A DNA stretch of 64,000 nucleotides from Hirudo medicinalis (GCA_011800805.1 MPNW01000079.1:113864-177863), one strand, 5' to 3'. Counted from the stretch's first letter, positions 24,335 to 35,914 are shown. A program made the numbers and translations. The notes: generated by a model not told the origin, from the sequence alone.

Positions 24335-24720
24335 TATTTATTTATTTATTTATTTTAATTTTATTTACCTATTACACGACCGGAGTGCCGCTGTTACCCA
24401 CCCGGAAAGAAGAAAAAAAAGTCAAATAAAAAACAAAGACGGGGAAAAAGAAGCTATTTAATGATTAGAAATCTAAGCCAGTCATTCCATTTTATGTCAT
24501 GTTTAGATTTAGATAGGGTTGTCGACGCTGTTAGTTCCCGCTGTAAGGCATTCCAAGCTTTAATAATTCTATTTGAGAAGAAATTGGTGACATATATGTT
24601 GCACTAGTGTTTTTGCGGCTTGATACAACGGCCCCGAGTACCAGGATAGGTAGATAAAGCTGATATTGCTTGTCGACACGGCCGTAAGGGATCCCGCAGC
24701 ATAAACATTTTGTTTTAGAT
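24335..24720 (-). mobile_element. LINE 3' end with taaa-type tail
   Basis: On the minus strand, with one stop, the translation reads TYPGTRGRCIKPQKH, then NFFSNRIIKAWNALQRELTA, matching the conserved C-terminal end of LINE reverse transcriptases (usual form: FF-SNRVVNAWNSLP). A short 3' UTR follows and the element ends in an aaataaataaataaata tail at about 24335-24355, which fixes the insertion's 3' end and strand. Confidence 0.65.
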
Positions 24721-26137
24721 TTTATTAAACAAAATGACATTAAATACAGTTACAAAATCCGCAAAATTACATATCTAATCATAAATCTTGTAAAAAAAAT
24801 TTTTGGCGTAATAACTTGCTTAACTATTAGTGTAAGAACTTATGTCCACTCAGGTGATGCAAGATCAAACTATAACTGAATATACTAAATAAACCAATTT
24901 ACTAATATGAGTGCGTTAAGAATGTTTGCTTGATGGTTGTTATTGTTGTTATTAGCAATAAGTGCTCTAAGCTATTATGATTATCTTCATAAATTTTGTG
25001 AAATTATGATCGGGATTGTTTAGTTTGGTACACGGAAGCTGTAGTTGCATTTATCAAACCCACTTCACTTAGAAAGGAACGTGATTAAGAATTATTTGTA
25101 ACCAACTATCGCGTGATGGCGAGTTACACTGCGACAAATATTTCTTCATTTTTGAAGGTAATTTATACAACCGATAGTTTAAGTCGAAGAAGTATTTATT
25201 TAAATTAAAATAATTTTCGTTCATTCTGCTTTTCTTTTCCATCTATTTTCTATGTTATTGGGGAGTTTCACGCACGGCGTGGTTTTTTTTAAATAAAACC
25301 GATGGTTTCACAAAGTCCTGTCTTTTAATTAAAACTCGCGAAATTTTTAGTAAAAACAATTTTGTTTAAAAAATATACTTATTTCTCATTAAAACTTGTT
25401 AGTGCAACGTATTTAATTTGATTATCGATTTTTTTTTTATATTAAAGAACTTGAAATTTATTTCCATAAATAATTGTGGAATAATTAAATATTCCATTTA
25501 TTTTTACTTAAATATTGCAAGGTTAGAAAAAAAATTGATATTTGATGGGTTCATAATAAAGATAAAGATAGCAAAACTTGTTAGAAGATTGTTACTTAAT
25601 TATTGGGTGTTAACTGTTTTAACCAGTTTTAAACATATTTTTGAGATGATGGATGATATGATGGTGTTGATTATTATTGAATCATTCCAATGAATGTTCG
25701 TTGAATGTTCGTTCACCACGGCTTCCGTCGATTATGAGAGACAAGTTGAACATTCGATTCCATTGGAATGACCAAGATTAAATGAGGGTATGTTTTAAAA
25801 AAATTTCAAATTGATTTTCTTTCCTGGAGAAACAAATTCTTACTGCACCTTCGAGTGATTTATTGCTGTTACTGGTGACCTTGAAATCGGAATTTTCATT
25901 CCGATGGATTTATTTTTTAGATGAAAATCGATTAGGAAATTTATTAAAGTCTGAAGGACGTTTCAGAAAAATCTTGATTTTGGGAACTCGTACTTAGATA
26001 ACCAGTAAATTGAATTTTATTTCTTATGCTTGATTAAATCCTGCATGAAAATCGAAGCATACTTTGTGATCATTACGACTGAAACTTTTTATAATTTGCA
26101 TATTTAATTCAAGTAATCGTCTCAAATCATCATTTAC

Positions 26138-26178
26138 ATCATTTTAGTTTCGAGGAGAAGTTGGTGATGATAAAAATG
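26138..26178 (+). repeat. 41-bp direct repeat, copy 1
   Basis: Matches 26688-26728 at all but two or three positions. The surroundings do not align by eye. Confidence 0.7.
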
Positions 26179-26687
26179 TCAGTTTTCGAAGACGCTTTTC
26201 CTGCGATTTGTCACATGGTCGGATATCCAATCGACATCTCAAAGCACGACCATCGATTTCAGAAGTTTCAAGCTGAGATTCAATCGTCTTGAATGATATG
26301 TCCTTCCTCCACCGATGTTAGAAGCACAAAAAATATTTATTATAAAATCCATTTCAACGATTCCTCACTTCAGACGTCCTTGATTAAATTTTCAACTGAC
26401 TCAAGATTTCTTTTATTCAGTTCATCTCTTCAGACTGAGGTAAATTTTGAAGAACTTACGCTTCTTGTTCACGGAATATTTCGCTCAAATAAATTATTGC
26501 ATTTAGTCAAGAATAAAAATAGATTGATGATTGTTTTTTTCAAACAAGACAGTCCAGCTTATTTAAAACGAAAGGATATACTCTAGTCTTAGTTTATGTG
26601 CTCAATTAGTCTACAAACTCGTTCAAACCGACAATAATAATTACGAATCAAATAATGTTATTTCAAACACGTCTTGCAATCTTATAT

Positions 26688-26728
26688 CATTTTAGTTTCG
26701 AGGAGAAGTTGGTGCTGATAAATATGTA
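26688..26728 (+). repeat. 41-bp direct repeat, copy 2
   Basis: Partner of 26138-26178, 550 bp downstream. Confidence 0.7.
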
Positions 26729-27649
26729 AAAAATGTTGCAACCAACCCCGACTCCATTTGAACAAGCTACAGTGGATACATTTTTTGAGATAAAGAATTG
26801 TATTAAATCTTAATTTGGTGCCAAGATATAAAGCTTCAATATAGGCTACAATAATTTTGATTTAAACCATAACAAAATATGAATTTTGTTGCCAACCAAC
26901 TCCGTTCTCCCCTACATAAGTTCAATTACGTTTTCTGATTTTGTATTAATGACACATTAGAAGTAATCTGCCAAGAAATTTCTGTTAATTTTTCTCAATT
27001 TTTGTAATGGCTAAGGATTTTATTATTTTTTAAATACAATTTAATGGAGTATTATTTAACTTTAATTAAAAAATTATTTTAATCATTGCCGCAGATCGAT
27101 TCCGAGGGGAAAACATAAACTGAAAGTGCAGATGGGTTCCATCTTCATGTTCTCACTTAAAATAAACTTGGAAACCTTTTTGCTTGTCAATCTAAAGAGG
27201 TTCTTTTTCCCATATTTCTTCAAAGAGGCCCCGGCATTTTACCATTTAAAAGGGTCTAATTTTTAAATTAGGGTTTAAAAGGAATTTCTTCAAGTGCGGT
27301 AAATTCAGTCAAACTAACTGTTTCGTTATTGATTTCTTGTCAATTACAAAGTCTTAATCAAGTGCTGAGAACTTCATGGCGTAACTGAGTGGGGGGTTAA
27401 TATTAAATCTCGAAGTCAGGAAACGTAATTGTTTATCGCAACTCATTCCATGCGGGTGTATGAAATCTTAACTGTTCTATTTCACTGGAGAAATAATTCA
27501 ACTGGATTTAGGAGTAATCTGCCCAAACCGACTAAAAGCAGTACATTATCTCAATCCTATATTCGATATTCACTTCACCGATTTCGATGATGAGGCGAAA
27601 TTTTGCCCATCTTTACCAAAAATAACCAAAGAAGCTTATAAATTTGGGG

Positions 27650-27746
27650 CTTCATGCTTCAATGGCAGCATGGATTCGAATCCCGTTGCGGGAGCACCGT
27701 TCTAATCACCTAGCTGTGCAACTGACGTTAATAAATAATTAATTAA
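27650..27746 (+). mobile_element. tRNA-derived SINE, copy 3 (5'-truncated)
   Basis: Plus-strand copy that shares with copy 1 atggcagca, B-box ggattcgaatcccgttg, gggagcaccgttctaatcac, tagctgtgcaactgacgtta and an aataaataattaa tail. The A-box half is missing or decayed. It lies about 340 bp beyond the 3' end of CPSF1. Confidence 0.7.
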
Positions 27747-28089
27747 TTTTCAATAATGAAAACTCTGATCCAACAACTAATGCCTCAGCTTGTAGCAGAT
27801 CCGCAGTTCGACGTCTCCAAAATTATTTTGTGTCACACCTCAAGCCCTGCAAGCAATTTCCTAGGTGCAATTATACCAAAAATTAACGATTCAATTTCAT
27901 CCATGCATGATCCTAATTGCCCATGCTACCATTTCTGCTGGCATGCTTAATAAGTAACAATAAGAGGCAATACACAGCCACTTAACAGTCAAATTTTGTG
28001 GCTGTATAAACCCACCAAGCTTGGAAAAAACTAAGGCATATGCAAAACTCACTGAATAAAAACTTTATATGATACAGATAGTTAAAGAA

Positions 28090-31000
28090 TCAGAAATGAG
28101 ACATGCACATTTCAATGTTAACCATATCTGACAGAATCTGTTCCAAAGAAGTTCCAATTCTTCCTGCAACTTCCTTCTTCTCAGCAAAACTCAATTCATG
28201 AAATTTTGAGATGAGAACACCATCCAGTATGGAAAGTTGTTTTGGTGAGCATTTGGAATATCGAGCAGCTTTAGGGTTTAAAAGAGCCAAGTGAGAGGTA
28301 TACCATGTTAACACAGTCTGAAGCATTAGCAGTCTCCTGTACATCTTCTCTGGCAGAGGTACAACACAACCAATTCCTCCATCTAGAGTACAGATGTATG
28401 TCGTTTGACGTCTTACAAAAGGATCGTCTTGTGCGTTCGTGGAAGAACATCGGATTCGAAACATGGAATTCACGTGACTTCCTATTTTAAAACAAGCATT
28501 ATGAATCAACTTTTGCCCTCCAATGCTTTCCTTTATCTCAGGTTGGTAGGAATACACAAGCAGGTTTTTATCTGAATCAGTTGCCATGAAATACAAATCC
28601 TCATTGTTTACCAGGAACTCCAAGGAATAAATCTCTCTAGGTAGCATGTCCCTGCTCACAACAGACAGAACTTTCATGTCTTCTTGGTATCTGTAGAGGG
28701 TAACACTTTTGAAAGCATCTCCAACAAACAAAAGACTCTTGACTACAACAATGGAATGAGCGTAAATCTGAGCATCTATGAATGCGACTCCCTTTAAATC
28801 TCCATCTTTCATCTGCCAAATATAAATTTTCTGACCAATGGCAGTCACTAAGAGACCATGGACTCCTGCCACAGCACTGACTCCTCCTTTCTGTTCCCTG
28901 TTGTATTCGATCTTGAGTTTGTTCTTCGTCAACGGAGCTCCGGGTTCGGGAACGACTTCGATAATGTCCATTACGATGATCCTTCCTTTGCAGGGGATGT
29001 CTTCCGTGTAAGAGTAAGTCGTGCCACAAACAATATATCCCTTCAATCCGCTCATGGTTCCTTCCGACTTGAAGTTAATCAGCTGCATACAAGTGACTCG
29101 TTCAAATTCATCAAATTCAAGTCTGCACTGAGGTATCGGTTCCCAACTCAATGGCGAATAAAATTGCAAGAGAAACTTCTCTATCGTGGGATAAATAAAC
29201 TTGCCTTTTCTTTCCACTGCTTCGATTTCTTTTTCGTTGTCTCCAACTATTTTCACAAGTTTGTCACAAGGTTTTGACATGCTCATGACGATGGCGTAGA
29301 ATTTATCTTCGGGATGGTATGCCACGTAATAAGGAGTGCACCTTAATGGAATTCTTCGTACTGGCCACGGAGAATCGTAGACGAGGTTCGTCGGAAGCAT
29401 GGATATACGAAGATCACATTTTAAATTCAAGTACAGAAACCCTTTAGGGCAATTGACATTATGAAAGGAGGTGAGGAATGTTATGGGACCATCAATAGAC
29501 ATTGGATGGAACCTGAGAATTCCCCTATAGGTCATGAAGATCCAGTGAGGACAAGTACCACACAAAAACACTCCTGTAAGACCAGAAACATTTTCAAACT
29601 GTCTCAATAACTTTCTTTTGCTTTTAGCCATATTTTTTTCCAAGGCCTCTTTATCAGTTGAATCTGTAACTTGATAACAGATGTCTCTTGCACTCAAACT
29701 GTGAAGAACTTTTTTAAATCTTAATTGTAAGATGGGAACATCACTGGCTGTCATGTACTCATAAGCTTCATAAATTATCAGTTCCTGGTTAATGATGGCC
29801 ATCAAATGAGGTCTGAGATTTTTGTTTCCCATTCCGACCATAAGCAGCTCCCTGACGTTGGGCATCGGAGTTTCGGCGATCTCGGGTTCGTTGACCAAAT
29901 TGTTGCAGAGCACCTGGTGTCCAAAAATGAAATTCCACGATTTAAATTTCACTTCAAAATTAGGCAATGAGTATATCACGAGGTCTCCATTGCTTTGACT
30001 AGTTACAAGCCAGTGAGTTGAAGTCTTTGATGGAAAAGAAGATACTTTGGTGGGAGCCTTTGGATCATCATGTTTTTCTTGTTTGACACCATACAGAAGC
30101 TCGTCTTCATCAAGCATTTCAACATCGCCGTCGGAGTTTTCAACGTCAGTCGACGGATCGGCATACGTTCGACTGCGAAATAGGCCCGAGTCGTCTCGGT
30201 ACATGCTCGACGCCACGACATTTTTTAGGACAAGGGGTTTGCAGAGAACTAGTCTTGATGAAGGACCATCAACTAACTGCTTGAGAGAAATCATTAAGAC
30301 CTGTCCAGATTCTGTTAAAAGGGCAAGATGTGGATCTGCCAAGGAACAGCTGATAACAGGTGATTCTTGTGTCAGGGCCACATGTTGAAGACATTTTGTT
30401 CCCTCGAGAAGTCTCACTGCACAAGTTGATACCTGAACTATATATTGATTGCCACCAATGTTCCCAGCAAAAATTGTTGGTGCGTGAGTAATGAAACCAC
30501 TTTGGTCGAGTTCGGATATTTCAATTCCAGCTCTGAGTATCATGGTTGTTTTAGGCTCACTCAGAATCATCAGTGAATGGTAGTCATCATCTTCTTCATA
30601 CTCTTCAATGTTCTCAGCACTTTGAGACTCATCTTTGCTGACAACGGTCCAAACATCTACGCAATCTGACATTTTGAATGTGGTGACCAATTGTGGACGA
30701 ATGCTCCTTTGAAGAATAGAGATGGCCCCACTCTTGTTAAAACCAGACGTTGTAACCAGTTCGACATCCGGATTATCAGAATCTACAAATTCTTCTGAGA
30801 GTGAGGCGGCACAACCCATGACTGTGTGACCACACGGACCGTTGTTCAAAATGCTGTCACAAACCTCAAAGGAATACTGCGTCAATGTGGATTTTGTGGA
30901 TCCTCTACCATAGAGTTCCAGTTCTTCAGGGTCCTCCAAATTATCCAATGACTTGCAATCATCTTCAGCATTTCCATCTTCTATTTGCTTCTCAGAGTAC

Positions 31001-32154
31001 TTCAGGAGAAGAGAATTGCCCAGTCGAGAACCCAGAAACAGAAACTCTTCCTCGACTACGCAAATGCAAGTCGTCAGCACGCAGGAGGCCGCTTTATCAA
31101 AGTGAAAACCTCTGATCGTTCTTGTGTTGTCATTGAGCAATGTAAGCACATACAGGTCTCCTTCTTTCAATGAAATCAAGACTTTATCATTTCTCACGAA
31201 ACATGCTTGACAACAATCCAAAGTAAGCTCAACACCTTTTTGATCTTTCAGTAGAAAATCTGTTGTGGCAGATCCAATACAGTTCAGTGAGACTGCATGG
31301 GGAGGACAACTCTGGTTGAAGTACATCAAGGAATTGGTGGCAAAAACCAACAAACCTCCCAAAGGTTTTGGAACAGGTAACAGCTGAAATGCATCAAATG
31401 GTAATCCACCAACCGACCAAATTGAGGGATTCACTTGCTGTTCAAGATTCAAAGAAATAGCAACCATGTTAAATGAATCTTTTTTTATTGCTATCCTTCC
31501 TGACCAAGTTGGCAAGGGTTCATACAACATAGCTACAGTTGGTTCACAAAATCCATGCAGAAATTGAAAATCAACAGCGTGCGAAACTTTTTCGTTCAAC
31601 TTCCTAAGGTCGATGATGTAAGAATAACCAATAGATATTCCTGTTTCATTCTTGAAAAACGGAAACACGGCCATCCTGTTTCCATATAGCAAGGCAGCAG
31701 CACATCTCGATTCGGGATCGCATCTTGCAATCGGAAGATAACTCACGTTCTGCTCCCTGCCATCTTTCAGGTAATCAAATTCGTAGTTATGAAGAGTAGT
31801 TGTTTTCAAGTCATGTGTTTCACGGTCATATTGCACAAGTGACAATTTGGCTTCTTGGAAGCAAAGCAAAAGAAAATCTGTATTGTTTTCTATTTTTATA
31901 GGCTGAATAGAAACCACTTTTTCAAAGAGCTTAAACGTCAATAAGCACTCCAGTTTCGATTTGATTGATTTCTCTGTTTCTTTTCGCAATTCTATATCGT
32001 TATTTTGATTTCCAATGTTGTGGTTCATTCTGTAAATTTGCAACTCATTTGCTGTTGAAACCACCAGATTTTCTTCATAGGAATTTAAAAAGTTGCACAC
32101 GACCGCTAATTCAACCCCGGTTGGAGGGTGTACTTCTTTAAACATGCTGTACAT
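28090..32154 (-). CDS. CPSF1: CPSF1 (CPSF160), cleavage and polyadenylation factor, single exon
   Basis: Largest subunit of the nuclear CPSF complex. It is built of beta-propellers and scaffolds WDR33 and CPSF30 for recognition of the AAUAAA signal. The 1354-residue frame is complete: it starts MYSMFKEVHPPTG (vertebrate form MYAVYKQAHPPTG) and continues ENLVVSTANELQIYRMN and DRETHDLKTTTLHNYE. A mid-protein acidic stretch ends EMLDEDELLYG. The CPSF_A-type C-terminal region contains TLDGGIGCVVPLPEKMYRRL and the protein ends in ..SHF, close to the HF end of vertebrate CPSF1 (about 1440 residues). The start is the ATG at 32154, at the family-conserved Met. The striking feature is the absence of introns over 4 kb, while most genes around it are densely split. 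The reading frame shows no defect, so it is probably functional. Confidence 0.95.
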   Translation of the reverse strand: MYSMFKEVHPPTGVELAVVCNFLNSYEENLVVSTANELQIYRMNHNIGNQNNDIELRKETEKSIKSKLECLLTFKLFEKVVSIQPIKIENNTDFLLLCFQEAKLSLVQYDRETHDLKTTTLHNYEFDYLKDGREQNVSYLPIARCDPESRCAAALLYGNRMAVFPFFKNETGISIGYSYIIDLRKLNEKVSHAVDFQFLHGFCEPTVAMLYEPLPTWSGRIAIKKDSFNMVAISLNLEQQVNPSIWSVGGLPFDAFQLLPVPKPLGGLLVFATNSLMYFNQSCPPHAVSLNCIGSATTDFLLKDQKGVELTLDCCQACFVRNDKVLISLKEGDLYVLTLLNDNTRTIRGFHFDKAASCVLTTCICVVEEEFLFLGSRLGNSLLLKYSEKQIEDGNAEDDCKSLDNLEDPEELELYGRGSTKSTLTQYSFEVCDSILNNGPCGHTVMGCAASLSEEFVDSDNPDVELVTTSGFNKSGAISILQRSIRPQLVTTFKMSDCVDVWTVVSKDESQSAENIEEYEEDDDYHSLMILSEPKTTMILRAGIEISELDQSGFITHAPTIFAGNIGGNQYIVQVSTCAVRLLEGTKCLQHVALTQESPVISCSLADPHLALLTESGQVLMISLKQLVDGPSSRLVLCKPLVLKNVVASSMYRDDSGLFRSRTYADPSTDVENSDGDVEMLDEDELLYGVKQEKHDDPKAPTKVSSFPSKTSTHWLVTSQSNGDLVIYSLPNFEVKFKSWNFIFGHQVLCNNLVNEPEIAETPMPNVRELLMVGMGNKNLRPHLMAIINQELIIYEAYEYMTASDVPILQLRFKKVLHSLSARDICYQVTDSTDKEALEKNMAKSKRKLLRQFENVSGLTGVFLCGTCPHWIFMTYRGILRFHPMSIDGPITFLTSFHNVNCPKGFLYLNLKCDLRISMLPTNLVYDSPWPVRRIPLRCTPYYVAYHPEDKFYAIVMSMSKPCDKLVKIVGDNEKEIEAVERKGKFIYPTIEKFLLQFYSPLSWEPIPQCRLEFDEFERVTCMQLINFKSEGTMSGLKGYIVCGTTYSYTEDIPCKGRIIVMDIIEVVPEPGAPLTKNKLKIEYNREQKGGVSAVAGVHGLLVTAIGQKIYIWQMKDGDLKGVAFIDAQIYAHSIVVVKSLLFVGDAFKSVTLYRYQEDMKVLSVVSRDMLPREIYSLEFLVNNEDLYFMATDSDKNLLVYSYQPEIKESIGGQKLIHNACFKIGSHVNSMFRIRCSSTNAQDDPFVRRQTTYICTLDGGIGCVVPLPEKMYRRLLMLQTVLTWYTSHLALLNPKAARYSKCSPKQLSILDGVLISKFHELSFAEKKEVAGRIGTSLEQILSDMVNIEMCMSHF

Positions 32155-33060
32155 CGTAAGTATCCTAAAGTGTTCACCGAATTAGAATGCGTACAACAAA
32201 CGTTTCCAATGGGTTTAGTAATATATTATTTAATTATGTCCAGTTCATAAGGCGAACGGCCTTATCCACCACGATAGCAATAACAAAGATATTATGAATT
32301 GTTTGTATGTGTTTTTATCACCAAGTTGACAAATTGCAATAAAATATGTTCGTCGTACTATTAAAAATAATTAAATTTAAAAAAACATATAAAATAAATC
32401 AGCCAATAAGAATCCATCAAATGTTTTTATTTGAAACAATATATCTTACGAATATACTCAGATAATCAGTTTACTTGTAACAAGAAAATACGTATAAAAT
32501 GCTTATAAATACTGTAAATGCTGTAAACAGAAAGCTTTAAAGATCCACTGTAACAAGAAAGGGTGTCCACATGTACCGAAACAACGTGCTGTCTCTGACG
32601 AGCGGACAGGTAAAACGTCGAATAGCACCAGGCCGGAAGACAACCACAATCCTGAGTGTGATTCAGCTTCGGTCCCCCAGTGGAGCCCTCCAAGTAAAGG
32701 ATAAAGTTTCCCTCCAACTAGGAGAAGAAGATGTAGCAAGAGTTGGGACAAGGGCCGATGAATAACAATAAATTATTATTAATAAGTGAATTTTTATAGC
32801 GCCATAAGTAGCAGTAGCAGTAGCAGTATTTTATTAATGTCCTCAGCATAACTTGATGAATAGGACAACGAAGACAACAGAAGGAAAAAAACAAAAGTTC
32901 ATAATGTGATAGATGGTCAAATCAGATTTCGGCAGAATTTATAAATCCACTGGTGTATTAATTAGCTCCACACTAGCAGTATTGCTAAGCATGGAACTCA
33001 ACTCCGGTAGATTTATTTTGTCCCTTATTGCTTTTCTCAGGCTTGATTGGGCCGGACATT
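32155..33060. other. Upstream flank of CPSF1
   Basis: Should hold the CPSF1 promoter, but no TATA box or initiator is evident. A (cagtag)n run lies at 32805-32830. The segment 32560-32765 is GC-richer and open on both strands but not recognised. Confidence 0.4.
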
Positions 33061-33067
33061 CAATATA

Positions 33068-33215
33068 AGCATCAGGGGCGCTTAAAGCATTTGTATAGTG
33101 CCGTCTCCCAGAGGCGCTTTGTGGAGGTGTAAGCTGGGTTGCGAACACGACACGTAACGACTGTTGCTTTTACCGTCGCTCGCAGGAACGCAAACCCTTT
33201 GAGCCAACTTGCACC
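33068..33215 (+). repeat. Dispersed repeat family B, copy 2
   Basis: Aligns with 11156-11280 over about 125 bp, same strand (gtaagctgggttgcgaacac, acgactgttgcttttaccgt, gcaggaacgcaaaccc). Confidence 0.65.
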
Positions 33216-33289
33216 CATATTAAGATTGAAGACTGAAGATTATAAAGAAGGAATCTTCAATAAAAGTATTCACAGAATTCATCTATCAG

Positions 33290-33775
33290 ACAAGCCTAGA
33301 AAAGTTTAGCCCCAGATCGATCAAGCATCCAAGCGAGACGAAACCATCAAGAAGGCAGAAAGAACTTGCGATTCTCAGAAAGGAAATGAAAGTGCTTCGA
33401 CGTCGCTGGAAGGAGGCTGACTGAGGCAGAAGGTGAGAGAGATGGTCTATCGGTTTTATGGAGAGATATCAAGAGGTGAGTCAGTGATCTTCGCCGAGCA
33501 GAAAAGGCTAGAATTAAAATGTGTGAAAGAAGGCGAGCAAGGCAAAAATTTTTCAAGCACTATTACAGATTTTGGAAAACCAAAATCGACCCTCCAAAAT
33601 CTGGTGTGTTAAAAGTGGACCAGCCAGAACTGGAGGAGCATATGTCAACAACTTGTGATGACCTCCGTAACGTTCCATTGGGTGAGAGGCAAGACATTCC
33701 AACAGTTCCTCAGTCGTCATACTACTTCAATTTAGCGGTTCCGTGAAGTCAAGAAAGTCGTCCGGAAAGCCAGTA
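33290..33775 (+). mobile_element. LINE ORF2 fragment, region before the reverse transcriptase
   Basis: Plus-strand text RRQKELAILRKEMKVLRRRW at about 33350-33415, then RRRARQKFFKHYYRFWKTK and PPKSGVLKVDQPELEEHMST (33525-33650), ending FREVKKVVRKAS at about 33740-33773 after a one-base shift. This matches the basic linker plus SG-L-S-ELEEHL segment that precedes the RT domain in a common invertebrate LINE group. Internal stops show it is dead. It is cut off where the next element begins. Confidence 0.6.
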
Positions 33776-33916
33776 TAAGTAAAAGTAAAGTAAAAGTATT
33801 TTAAAAGAAAATCTTACTTTGTTACAAGTAAAAGTACTGTCAATTGTTCGTTACAGACATTAAGTACTTCGGCTGTACTTAAGTAAAGTAACGCTTTACT
33901 TTTACTTCGTTACATA
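33776..33916. mobile_element. Short inverted-repeat element (MITE-like)
   Basis: The left end taagtaaaagtaaagtaaaa and the right end, ctttacttttacttcgtta, are inverted complements around a core rich in aagtact/agtactt. Subterminal agtaaaagt motifs recall non-autonomous hAT elements. It seems to have interrupted the LINE fragment at 33775. Confidence 0.5.
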
Positions 33917-35906
33917 ACAACATTGGTTATTAATATTTCCTAAACACCATTATATCAAAACTCACTCTGAGTAACGTTTCTCCAAAGACAAAACGAAATG
34001 TAGTGATCAAGCATTTGAAATTTTATTTTGGAAGAACATCGTTGAACACCGCTGGAATTAAATTAAAAACGCTCGCCTCATATCATTAAAGATTTATAAC
34101 TTCGCTACCCACTATTTACGATTTAAAAATCAAATTCTGTAACAAAATTGTTTAGAAAAACTGTAAAATAATAAATTTTAAATAATTAACTAATTGTTTT
34201 TAGTTTTCCCACAACACACTACACGAGAATGTTCAGTTGCCTGGGAGCAATAGATATTATTCAGAATATTGTCAGCAATTATTAATAATTATTATTATTT
34301 CCGAAGGAAAAACATTATTCTTGCGATCATTCATCAGGCAACATTTGTCTTAGTTGCTTCTTTGTTTCTTAATGAGTCACATTCCAAAAAATAGTTTCCG
34401 ACTCCTGGCCCATACTTGATTTTCATGGAAGGCCGACAAGACAATGGTATTCCTGAGGCGTTTCATGTTTCCGATCGGACTGTCAGAAACTGAGAAACAT
34501 TCAGCACTGGATGTGCTTCTGAGCTACAACAATGTGATGATTTTAAACGTCAACGTTTTCAGAAATGATTAAATAATGTTACATCCATATTTCAAAATCG
34601 TATATAAACAAAGTTAGAAAAAGAAATCCATCACAAATCCATGTGCGCACAAATTAACTCCTGTCCTAGGTTGATAACACCCGTGATCATAGACCATTAA
34701 TTTATGCTGGTACAATCCAGATGTTTACATACGGGATTCTCTGGGAAAAGCGGGAGAGTTTCAGATAATCGCTGTCGGCTGAAAGTCAATGGTGATAGGT
34801 ATGCAGTTATTAAAAAGTTCAAATATCGAGATAATAACTATTGAAAAAATTAATTAATTGGTTTGTACTTTAAAAATGGAATGCATTTCCCTGAAATATG
34901 TGGAACACGTATCTTGGAAAATGTTCTCGCGGGAAAACTTAAAAGTGTCATGATGACGCAACAAATATAAATTCTTTATGAAGAAATTCTTTATTGATAA
35001 ACAGTCTCTACCTCCTCTGCACGTGGAATTGTTTACGTAATCACACCCAAACAGACTTTTATCTCCAAACAAACCGCATGCATAATTCTTGAGTGATACT
35101 TTGATGGCTTCCTCTACACTAATTAAACAAGGAACTAATACGATCACAGAATAACTTGATGCGATTTAGTTTTTAATTTCAAAATACATATTTTTTTTAG
35201 CATTTATTATCTTTATTAAAATTTAACAAGTGAGAAACATGGCTGAAATAAAAATTGTATAGGAGATCAATTAACTTGTCGCGTCATCGTGATTTAGTTT
35301 CAATATCTGGAGAATTGAACCCTCCAAAGAGTATAAGTTGTCGAAAGCAATAGAAAGACACAATAATAGGGTAGTTGATTGGAACGCGTTAAGAAATGAA
35401 ACATTATCGGTTAGCATTTGAAGCACCCGAGATTAACGCTATACTTAGTTGAAATAAGCTGTGTTTCTATTCAACAATGACAAAATTTCTGTTTGAACCG
35501 AATCAATTGGATTACCGTTAATTCAAATAAATCACACATTTTTTAAATCTTTCCTTATTCAGCGGTATTTTTCAGTGTTTTGATGTCACGCGGTGGCAAA
35601 TTAGATTTAAGGTGATACGTCAGCAATATTTAATGGCATGCCTGGTTGGTACTTTATATTCTCGAATAATTAGACAGGAATTTCATGATTACACTTTGGA
35701 ATGATACCATTGCGATATTCGAAAAGTGTATCTAACCAGACATTATTTAATTTTGAATAAATAAGGAAGTTTTTATAAACTCTGATTCATTTTGAAAAAT
35801 ACGTAGCATTAAAAGTTGAAATTGTTCTTACATGAGCGTACGAATAGGTCGGTTTCAAATACTTCATCGCCATTGGCGGTTCAGCTGCCAATCAAACAGT
35901 CTCTGC
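33917..35906. other. Intergenic stretch with one candidate orphan exon
   Basis: Nothing firm. A 102-bp minus-strand segment (35113-35012) could be a Cys-bearing exon; see findings. Confidence 0.35.
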
Positions 35907-35914
35907 TATAAATA
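35907..35914 (+). promoter_or_regulatory. TATA box of the CDK inhibitor gene
   Basis: Consensus tataaata, 130 bp before the ATG at 36044, implying transcription start near 35938 and a 5' UTR of about 105 bp. A ccaat motif lies at 35888 and its inverse, attgg, near 35872. Confidence 0.6.

Larger units (their letters stand above)
24721..27649. other. Intergenic stretch with a duplicated 40-bp segment
   Basis: No supported gene. Two near-identical segments, 26138-26178 and 26688-26728, share atcattttagtttcgaggag then aagttggtg; see findings. Small frames at 25418-25693 and 26293-26586 are AT-rich with no domain. Confidence 0.4.

Noticed and set aside
28305..31173. Plus- and minus-strand frames of 60-140 residues within 28.3-31.2 kb
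   Set aside because: Shadows of the CPSF1 reading frame.
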